Shown one piece after another: positions 17,005 through 23,460 of a stretch of DNA of 23,460 nt. Numbering within the stretch: the stretch's first letter is position 1; each line of letters starts with the position of its first letter. The position numbers and the translations under genes were made by a program. The DNA is taken from NCBI GenBank assembly GCA_003427395.1, contig BFEA01000119.1, positions 1,227,569 through 1,251,028 on the forward strand. The letters run 5' to 3'. A model generated the notes under the pieces. The model searched no databases and was not told the DNA's origin. It saw nothing but the letters and a program-made list of their open reading frames with translations. The DNA comes from Chara braunii (lineage: Eukaryota; Streptophyta; Charophyceae; Charales; Characeae).

Positions 17005-17746
17005 TGACTGGGTCAACCAAAGGTTGGGAGAGTCTCCATAAGATTGGAGGGCCCAGTGCTATGTTTATTTTTGATTTCCTGAAGGACCAGACAGGTTCCC
17101 ATAAGATTGGGTGGTCTGGTTGCTTTGACTTGTGAGGGCTGCATGAGTTTGACTTTCAGGGACCAAGCATTTTTCCATAAGATTGGATGGCCTGGTTGCC
17201 TTGTTTTCCTTGGGGTTTCTTATGTTTTATTAGTTTCTGAAGGACAGTTGAGCACGTTCCATAAGATTGGATGACCCTAACTATCTTTTGTTTTATTTAT
17301 GAGGGAGAAATTCAGGCAAAGGACTGGACAGGTTCCCATAAGATTGGGTGATCTGGTCTGGAGCCACGCACATGCTGGAACAAAAAGGGTTAAACTTGTT
17401 TATATCTTATACTATTTACTTATGAACAGGCTAGTCAGATATTTTTCCATAAGATTGGATGGTCTGACTATAGCTTATCACCAACTGAAGAGAGTATGAA
17501 TTAAGAATAAAAATTGTGGTAAAAAGGGACAGGCTGAATCTTGATCTAAGATGACCGATTCAATCATATGTTGCCTTAAAAGACAAAATGCAGACAATTA
17601 TATATAACTTGGATACTTAAATGGTGCAGGGCGACTAGGGTGGCCTAGTCATGTGCCCAACGAAGAGAAAAGTTGTAGTGCCCTGTGTTTGTGTATATTA
17701 TATGGCTGAGCTAGACAAATTCCCATCAGATTGGGTGGCCTAGCTT
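17005..17746. repeat. Hairpin array 1: conserved CCATAAGATTGG core in covarying stems
   Basis: The core occurs at 17036, 17099, 17175, 17259, 17336, 17447 and, as CCATCAGATTGG, at 17723. A core-less relative stands at 17633-17650. Flanking arms pair with one another but differ between units: ACTGGG/CCCAGT (17007, 17052), ACCAGAC/GTCTGGT (17086, 17114), TAGTCAGA/TCTGACTA (17432, 17463), GACTAGG/CCTAGTC (17633, 17644), AGCTAG/CTAGCT (17709, 17740). Units at 17175, 17259 and 17336 pair more weakly or through G-T wobbles. The core itself closes CCA/TGG around TAAGAT. Spacing is mostly 63-111 bp. Sequence between hairpins is AT-rich and poorly conserved. No coding sequence seen. Confidence 0.85.
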
Positions 17747-18030
17747 TCCTTATGTAAGTTGGGTATAAAGGGATAAATCATTGAAAAATCATGAACTATT
17801 ATTTGATAAATTGACTTTGGGTTGGCAAGAGTACTTACCTTTGTGGTTTGGCTTGCATGTGGCTGAGTGAGATCATTATTTAGTCTGAGTTTCAGTTGAT
17901 AGGTAGTTGCTTTAGTTGCTCGCCACATGCTAGAGCCATAAGAGTTAGTTTCAATTCCTGCATTTCCTGAGCTAAGTTCATTTTTACTTGGGTCAATTTT
18001 TGCATTTTCTGGGATCATTTATTATATTTG
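17747..18030. other. AT-rich spacer between the hairpin arrays
   Basis: No gene or clear repeat. It separates array 1 from array 2. Confidence 0.4.
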
Positions 18031-18643
18031 GTCTTGTATAAATCTTGGTAAGCCACTTTCTCTACAGGAAGCGCTGCCGAAATTTCTACAAAACCAAGGA
18101 GTTAGTCAGATTTTGTCTTTTTTCAGAATCCAGTTTTTCTGACTTTTTTTGGTTTAGTAAAAATCTGGACAACCTCGTATTCTAAAGGGAGTGCTGCCCA
18201 AATTTTTGCTAATTTAGGGAGTTGGACAAAATTGGATCTTGGGAAGTTAACTGAACTTTGTATAAATCTTGGAATAGCACTTTCTCTACGGAAAGCGCTG
18301 TCGAAATTTCTACAAATTTAAAGGGTCAGTTGAACTTTGTCTTGAAGTTGAACTCAAGTCTAGCTTCTGAGTTCCTATCTGACTTAGTATCAATTTGGGA
18401 AGTCTACCCTTCTAAAGGAGATATTGCCCAAATTTTTACTTATTCAGGGAGTTGGACAAAATTTGACTTTCCATGATTAGAGTTTGTTTTGTTTTCATAT
18501 TTAAGTTAGTAAAAATTCTGCTAAGGCACTTTTCCTACAGAAAGCGATGCCAAAATTTTCTTAGTTTAGAGGAATTAGATTATATTTTGACAGGTGACAG
18601 ATCTGGCAATCCACTCTGTATAGAGGAGACTCTACCAAAGGTC
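18031..18643. repeat. Hairpin array 2: two alternating hairpin subtypes, about 120-bp step
   Basis: Six units begin near 18040, 18159, 18264, 18391, 18511 and 18600. Outer arms such as AAATCTTGG/CCGAAATTT, AAAAATCTGG/CCCAAATTTTT, AATTTGGG/CCCAAATT and AAAATTCTG/CAAAATTTT pair, usually with the same C-A mismatch in mid-stem; unit 4 is a perfect 8-bp stem. Inner stems also pair: CTTTC-TCTACA-GGAAG (unit 1), CTTTC/GAAAG (unit 3), CTTT/AAAG (unit 5), CCTT/AAGG (unit 4), CTCT/AGAG (unit 6). Units 1, 3 and 5 share CTCTAC or CCTAC loops; units 2 and 4 share TTCTAAAGG and the downstream word GGGAGTTGGACAAAATT. The order is therefore a-b-a-b-a, a dimer of about 235 bp. Confidence 0.8.
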
Positions 18644-18658
18644 TTCCTTTTCGTTAAA

Positions 18659-18967
18659 TGTAGCGGACCTCTGGTCGGCCTGTGAGACCAGCCCCTTGGC
18701 CTGTTCTCACAGACCTATGTTGTATTCGGGGCAGTCCAGTCCAGGGCGGTACCTCTGTCGGTACCAGCCAGTCCAGTCCAGTCCCGTCAATCCGCTGGGG
18801 TATACCCCAGTTGTTGTCTGTTTTCCGATTCATTCTACATTCGCACATCTTGGAGTACGTGCGTTGGAGTCTCGCGTAGGAGCTGCGTTGTGCCATCTCG
18901 CTCCCCCTTCATCCTCCATCTCCATCTTTGTCCCAAGCGGAGCACCACACCTGGTGGGTCCGCCACA
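18659..18967 (+). mobile_element. 309-bp LTR of a plus-strand retrotransposon
   Basis: The ends are TGTAGCGGACC (18659-18669) and GGTCCGCCACA (18957-18967), inverted repeats matching at 10 of 11 bases with TG/CA termini. One base separates the right end from a plus-strand PBS. This is the normal layout of a 5' LTR. It contains CAGTCCAGTCCAG-type repeats, GGTACC palindromes and a 16-bp palindrome at 18795-18810. I see no second LTR of this family in the window, and the internal region is cut at 19401. Confidence 0.8.
18795..18810. promoter_or_regulatory. 16-bp perfect palindrome in the 309-bp LTR
   Basis: CTGGGGTATACCCCAG. The central GTATAC contains a weak TATA-like core, and the palindrome is near mid-LTR where a promoter would lie. 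A protein-binding role is inferred. Confidence 0.4.
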
Positions 18968-18968
18968 C

Positions 18969-18980
18969 TGGTATCGGAGC
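18969..18980 (+). promoter_or_regulatory. Primer-binding site (initiator tRNA-Met type)
   Basis: TGGTATCGGAGC, one base after the LTR end. Identical in sequence (opposite strand) to the site at 150-161. Confidence 0.85.
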
Positions 18981-19401
18981 GGGAACGTTCCTCGCTCCCC
19001 CCCCCCCCCAACCACACAGCAGGGAAAACAACAAAACCCGATAGTGGGGTTTTTCGCTGTTTTTCGGCCGGTTTTTGACGAAAACGAGGGAAGGCAAAAC
19101 GGTGCAGCAAGAGAGCGACACGTGGCGGAAAAAGGGTTTGCCATCACGACGAGTGCGCGCAAGCGCCAAGGCCAAGGTCGCCGCACGTGCGTGCGCCACT
19201 CGCCCACGCTGCCCCGCCCCGCCCCGCTCCCGGATTATATTGTCAAGATCTGGGATCTTGCTGCTGTCGGGGTTTCAACCCGGGCAGTTGCTGGGCTTGC
19301 GCGTGCGTGGCTACTCCTGTAACACGCCCGCCATACTGTATGTATGGCTTTGTAGTGTGGCACGCTGCGGTTGAAGAGGTGCGTGCCAGCTATTTACCTG
19401 T
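18981..19401 (+). mobile_element. Leader of the plus-strand LTR element, truncated
   Basis: GC-rich sequence following the PBS, with a C run at 18999-19009 and AAGATCTGGGATCTT and GGGTTTCAACCCGGG fold-backs near 19244-19286. No Gag start recognised. At 19401/19402 it joins directly to the RT remnant of gypsy copy B, which reads on the opposite strand. Large overlapping frames here are GC-driven and not called. Confidence 0.6.
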
Positions 19402-19890
19402 GACAATTACGAATTGGTCCAACCACTGACAGAACAATTCATTCATGGACCTTTGAAAGGTTGCAGGGGCGTTAGTCAATCCGAAAGGCGTTACCACAAA
19501 CCCGTGGTGACCATACCTTGTTCGGAAAGTCGTCTTATGTTAATCTTCAAGGGCCACCTCGATCTGGTGGTATCCTGACTTGAGATCAATCTTGCTAAAA
19601 TATCTGCAGCCCTGTGGTTGGTCCAGCAAGTTATCAATACGCAGAAGTGGTTCCGCGTTTTTCACAGTGACAGAATTCAACCCTGGATAATCAATACATA
19701 AATGAAGTTCACCTTCCGTTTGGGGCACAAATAAGACAGGTGCACCATAGGGAGATGAGATGGGTCGAATCCATCCCTTGTCAGTAAGTTCCTTCAACTG
19801 TTTTCATGATTCCTCAAGTTCTCTGGGAGACATACGGTAGGTACATGGGACCCTTGGGAAATTTGCTCCCGGGAATAATCTCAATCGTGT
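19402..19890 (-). pseudogene. Gypsy copy B: reverse transcriptase N-terminal half
   Basis: Motifs in order on the minus strand: [42 protein letters not shown] (usually CIDYRGLN), [15 protein letters not shown] with the first catalytic Asp, then [19 protein letters not shown] and LDQFVIV. The homology ends exactly before the codons for the catalytic YLDD. A TAA (19540-19542) replaces the Gln codon of copy A (CAA to TAA) after VALED; beyond it the frame stays open to the breakpoint. A small insertion near 19845 and a stop near 19804 also interrupt the N-terminal part. Confidence 0.85.
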
Positions 19891-20600
19891 GCTTAAGAGC
19901 ACGCTCAGTGATTCCCGTAGGCTCAGTCTGCAAGTCCTTGTACTCGTCAAGAAGTTTTTCGATAGAAGGTGGGTAGGATGAAGAACACTCACCGACTTGT
20001 TTAACAAGCACCATCATCACCTCCTGATCCAACTTCTTTTTTACTACCATCGAACGAAAGGTTGGGTAACTCATACAATAAAAAGACCGAGTAGAGTCAG
20101 GGCCAGACTTATGATACAGCTTTATAGTACGCAGTTCGGACTTCTCGTCCTTGAGTTTTACAATTTTGTCTTTGAACTTAACTTCTGGGTCGACTTCCTC
20201 ATGCCAATCCATACCCAAAAATTAAGTCAAACGGTAAATTCTTCTCTATAATGAAGGATACCTCGTGTAAAATCTTCTTACCTTCCTTGGTCCTGAAGTA
20301 ACACTCAACACGATCGACGTATTGAGAGACAGTGATCGTGCTCTTGTCAGCCAGTATAGACGTGATAGGTCTAGGTAAATCCTTTACCTTCATTCCACAT
20401 GCAACTTTCGAATTGCCTTCTCTGAGATATAAGACCGTCTCGATCCCGAATCTAACAAAGCACTTACTCTCGTGTGCGCAATTTGAATGTCCGCAATCAT
20501 CAACTCACCCTTGGACTTCGCTTTCTTCGCCCACGAGCTCCGTAGTGCTATCAGTTCATTGTCGAGATCGTCAAGGGAATCGTCCAACGAAACATAACAA
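19891..20600 (-). pseudogene. Gypsy copy B: aspartic protease and PR-RT linker
   Basis: The protease active site is ALLDSGSRRSYIS, with the catalytic DSG intact, followed by EKAIRKLH. A frameshift just after this (near 20395) and another at the equivalent of LILGMDW (near 20215) split the domain into three frames. The linker (SYPTFRSMVVKKKLD, KHTIEIIPGSK) is close to that of copy A and retains a KLKDEKS segment missing there. Confidence 0.85.
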
Positions 20601-21536
20601 AGTACTGTGTCAGGGTGGTCTAGACGACAGGCGAAAGAAGAGCCATCCTCTGCCTTAAGAGTCAAAGGGAAAGAATGGGTTACAGGCGCCTTTCCTTTAT
20701 CTTCGTCTAATCCCTTCAACTTAGTAGGAGCAGATGCTACTCCTACTGGCTGATGGCTTTTGGGTTTCGAATAAGCGGGCACCAGGCTATCACGTGCCCA
20801 CGGTGCCATACTTGAGGCACTGGCGATTGTCCATTTTGGACTGCCATTCCTCTCGAGTCATATTCATCTTTTCCCAAGGCCTTCAGAATGCAATGCCGGG
20901 GTGCTCGGGAAACGAGTGTGGCCTCTTCTTCTTCTTCCACTGGTTTTGGCCTCTCTTGTTGGCCATGACAGTAGTGACGTCACCCTTCCCAGACTCACTA
21001 CTGTCGTTACCTCCTCCTCCCTCAGACTCTTCCAGAGGTAACTTCTCTACAGTCTCATCGTCGAATAACACAAGCATATGGTCCTGGCGCTTTTGCCGCC
21101 AAAGGACCCGCTTGCCATAACCTCCTACCCGTCCCGGGTTGACCACCGAAGCGTAAGACCCCTTTACCTGCGCAGTCATCTGCTCTCGTTGGAGAGCGAG
21201 ATAACGAAAAAGTCGATAGTTATACTTACCTGACTTCAATTCAGCCACGAGTTGTCCACGAATGGGCTCGGGCAATGCACGTGAGTAGATGTAGAGAACC
21301 TGGTTGTCCTGAAGGTTCAGTCCAGGTACCTGCAACAGACGGTCCACTTCACGAGACACGGCATCAACAGAAGTCCAACGCTTTTGGACTATAGTGGTGA
21401 GTTCATCGAAAGCCTTATCGGTTGTCGTCTTGTCAAGGAATCTCTCTTTGATTTTCTGGGCAAACTGCCTCAACATCAGGGTTTTAGTCCACTCACCTAT
21501 GTTCTCAAAGCCAGTGGCGTTGGCTTCGGCCAACAC
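20601..21536 (-). pseudogene. Gypsy copy B: Gag core, linker and degraded zinc knuckle
   Basis: Gag core domain (NIGEWTKTLMLRQFAQKIKERF..., SREVDRLLQVPGL, YSRALPEPIRGQL) continuing into a QREQMTAQ segment and a lysine tract. The frame is open from 21536 to a TGA at 20883-20885, beyond which the knuckle segment TREEWQSKMDNRQCLKYG follows in the same frame. The second Cys of the knuckle is Tyr and a one-base deletion destroys the rest. After it comes a spacer (PAYSKPKSHQPVG, GLDEDKGKAPVT) leading to the protease. The core extends in frame from the upstream coiled-coil part across a TGA at 21537-21539. Confidence 0.85.
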
Positions 21537-22184
21537 TCATTCCTTGGCCACTCCTCCCGGACAAGACGTGCAGAAAGCAACCTGACTTTCAGGCTCAACG
21601 GGTGCAGTGCCACAATAAGTCTCTATTTCAATGATCCACAACAACAAATTTTCTTCCTTTTTGTTGCTATAGGTAAACGACAATTTCATCTTAACCTTTT
21701 CTTTCTTTTTCGGTTTTTCTGCTTCCTTAACCGGTTCTTCTTTCTTAGCCGGTTCTTCTTTCTTGTCGGTCGGTACTTCTTTCTTGGCCGGTTCTTCTCT
21801 CTTTCCTGTCGGTTCCTCAGACCCCTTCTTCGAGAGTCCGGGTTTGTCCTCCTTCCGTATTGCATCTTTCATAAGTTTCTCCTGGTATGGTTTCTTTTCT
21901 ATTTCCCCCTTCTCCTCCTCCTCAGAGCTCACCTTGTCCTTACCTTTCATCATTCTCATCATACTTTCTAATGAGACAGTATTAGAGTCTATCTTCTTTT
22001 CAAGATGAATAAGATAAGCCATAATAGATTGCAACACGGATAACAGATCAGTCTCAACTTCCTCGAAGTGAAACCGTTCCCTCATTTCCTCCAACATTTT
22101 CTCTTGTTGTTCTCTCTCTTCCTTCTTTCTTCTGAACTCTTCAATTTTTCTCCTTTCTTCCCTTATTTTCCAATTGTCTGACAT
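21537..22184 (-). pseudogene. Gypsy copy B: Gag N-terminal charged coiled-coil part
   Basis: About 215 codons, rich in E, K and R. The start (KIREERRKIEEFRRKKEE) has heptad-like spacing and is probably coiled coil. A PAKKEEP/PTDKKEEP-type repeat of about seven residues lies in the second half, then FTYSNKKEENLLLWIIEIETY, an N-terminal Gag-core-like stretch. The segment ends GGVAKE and then TGA. The next codon continues directly into the Gag core in the same frame, so the TGA is the only break. The ATG at 22184 lies inside the upstream frame and may not be the true start. Confidence 0.8.
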
Positions 22185-22632
22185 TCTCCTGCATCAGTTC
22201 CACAGACAATTGTGGTTTCACTTTCTTTTCTTTTTTTGTCTCTTTTTGCTCTCCTTTTCGGCTCATTTCTTCCAACAGCTCGACGACATACCGGTCAAGA
22301 GCCATACGCCCTTGTTGAACGAGTTCCTTGACTCGCCGCCTGGTTTCCAACATCTGAACACTAGTTTTCGCGGCCTCTAGCTCTTCCTCTGCTGCTCGCA
22401 GGTTGAACTGTCTGTGAAAATGTTGTTCAATTGCTAGACCGGAACCATGTATCTCACCAAGCAATTGTCGAAGAAGGCCTTGTAATGTTTGCCTTCTTGC
22501 ATCAATCTGTCCACGCGTCTTGAGATCCCCTACTTCTTCATCAGCGTGGACTATGCGAGGGATAGGAAAGAAGAGGAGTGGAATGAACCCCGTCAGGATG
22601 GAGGCACGCAGACATTTCCAGGGAGAGTTCAT
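22141..22632 (-). pseudogene. Gypsy copy B: 5' reading frame with hydrophobic N-terminus, probable start of Gag
   Basis: About 163 codons beginning MNSPWKCLRAS. Residues 10-30 are hydrophobic (ILTGFIPLLFF) and end in VHADEE, resembling a signal peptide or membrane anchor. The rest is helical and charged (QLLGEIHGSG, AAEEELEAAKTSV, RRRVKELVQQG). Its end, QLENKGRKEKN, overlaps the next frame by 44 bases, and a single-base loss near 22156 would explain the switch. So this and the next segment were probably one protein. Alternatively it is a separate leader ORF. Confidence 0.6.
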
Positions 22633-23445
22633 TTTGCCCGCATGTTTTTACTGCACAATAAATAAAATTAAAGACAAAAATAAATTCCACAGTACACGCG
22701 TCTTCTGCAGCAACTTTTCAGCAAGAAATTATCAGAAGAAATAAATTTCCGAGTCTTTCCTGAGTTCTAACTTTGATGTCTGTATTCTTTGTGATGAAAC
22801 TCTACAACTACAGGTACCGCAGCCACGGCCAGTGTGATCAAGACAACAGCACAAGTGTAAGTATGCACAACATCCACAGACAACCAGCAGGAAAGCAGAA
22901 CCAACACATAACACAATCAATGGTTAGCTATCTTCTCAATCATCTGCAGCAGTGGTACAACCCAAGTGCACATTCACACCTTCAACAGTCCTTACGCATG
23001 CCACGTGTCATCCCTGGCCTGCCAACGCAGCAATTCTCCCACGTCAGCGTCAAGGTCCGAAACGGTCTACAAGGAGGGACGCCACGTCACAATGCAGGTC
23101 TACCTTACACCAATATACTACGTCAGCATGTCAATCAGCAAGCAGTAATGACAAAGGTGCGTGCCACGTTAGACCATGCCCTGCATGCCACATAACAATG
23201 TGCCACATCAGCGGTACCAGCGTCACGTCAGCCTGTTGCCAACGCAACTCTTCAATCCTCAGCGTAGCCTCGTCATCATCTGCAAGGGACAGTTGCTCGC
23301 ACGTGCATTACTACCATGTCTAGACTTGCGGTGTTAACCGTGCGCGTTAATAAACGCGTTTCGTTTTGCACATGCGGCACTTCCCACTTACCTGGGTGCC
23401 ACGTCAACACCTGATAGCAGTCAGCAGATTGCGATGGAGAGGTTT
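22633..23445 (-). mobile_element. Leader (5' UTR) of gypsy copy B
   Basis: Lies between the PBS and the first reading frame. The PBS-proximal half is studded with ACGT-core words in plus orientation: CCACGTGTC (23000), CCACGTCAGCG (23039), GCCACGTCAC (23083), TACGTCAGCATG (23119), GCCACGTTAG (23163), TCACGTCAGC (23223), GCCACGTCAAC (23398). An AAACGCG-type fold-back is near 23340-23365. No convincing frame on either strand. Confidence 0.65.
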
Positions 23446-23457
23446 GCTCTGATACCA
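23446..23457 (-). promoter_or_regulatory. Primer-binding site of gypsy copy B
   Basis: GCTCTGATACCA, complementary to TGGTATCAGAGC. The 5' LTR should begin within a few bases to the right, outside the window. Same orientation as the Gag and Pol remains at 19402-22632, so it is assigned to them. Confidence 0.8.
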
Positions 23458-23460
23458 AAT

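Noticed and set aside
17005-18643. CRISPR-like array
   Set aside because: The repeats are degenerate, the spacing varies and the flanking retroelements are eukaryotic; the hairpin arms vary, which CRISPR repeats do not.
18696-19322. 208-codon plus-strand open frame
   Set aside because: It crosses the LTR end and the PBS; GC-rich composition explains the long frame, and all neighbouring frames are open as well.
21384-21971. 195-codon plus-strand frame rich in F and L
   Set aside because: It is the antisense of the K/E-rich Gag segment; the F/L richness is what the complement of AAG/GAA codons gives.

Overview
The window looks like repeat-dominated nuclear DNA of a streptophyte (plant lineage). 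Four primer-binding sites complementary to initiator-tRNA-Met (TGGTATCAGAGC or TGGTATCGGAGC) lie next to TG/CA-type LTR ends, which is the arrangement of plant LTR retrotransposons. Two broken copies of one Ty3/gypsy family carry Gag, protease, reverse transcriptase, RNase H and integrase remains. From memory the Gag/Pol wording resembles charophyte (Chara-type) elements; I could not check this. I see no intact host protein gene.

Layout. 1-1106: end of a minus-strand LTR element (leader, PBS, 944-bp LTR). 1107-2495: unassigned, with a telomere-like fold-back beside a second minus-strand PBS. 2496-5170: start of another LTR (2510) followed by simple and tandem repeats. 5179-6050: an 872-bp non-autonomous hAT-like DNA transposon with 11-bp perfect terminal repeats, an 8-bp target duplication (one mismatch) and clustered CCGGAC motifs. 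6095-7707: tandem repeats and microsatellites. 7729-7773: a truncated U2 snRNA 5' end. 8098-8575: ACGT-core motifs and a 21/34-bp minisatellite. 9053-10067: a second copy of the first LTR in opposite orientation, butting into an integrase gene. 10068-13553: gypsy copy A (minus strand, from mid-Gag to integrase). 14810-14910: a U6 snRNA-like sequence. 14990-18650: several successive degenerate tandem arrays, two of them made of hairpins whose stems vary in a compensatory way. 18659-18980: a 309-bp plus-strand LTR with its PBS. 19402-23460: gypsy copy B (minus strand, from PBS to mid-RT).

Copies A and B overlap over about 2 kb and are very similar, so they are two insertions of one family. Both are dead in cis: A lacks its 5' end and the end of integrase, B stops just before the RT catalytic YLDD, and both carry nonsense codons and frameshifts. 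One TGA in the Gag linker is shared by both.

The strongest candidates for something undescribed are the two hairpin arrays at 17005-17746 and 18031-18643. In the first, a nearly invariant core (CCATAAGATTGG) sits inside outer stems whose sequence changes from unit to unit while base pairing is mostly kept. In the second, two hairpin subtypes alternate. This covariation is directly visible in the sequence; any function is inference.
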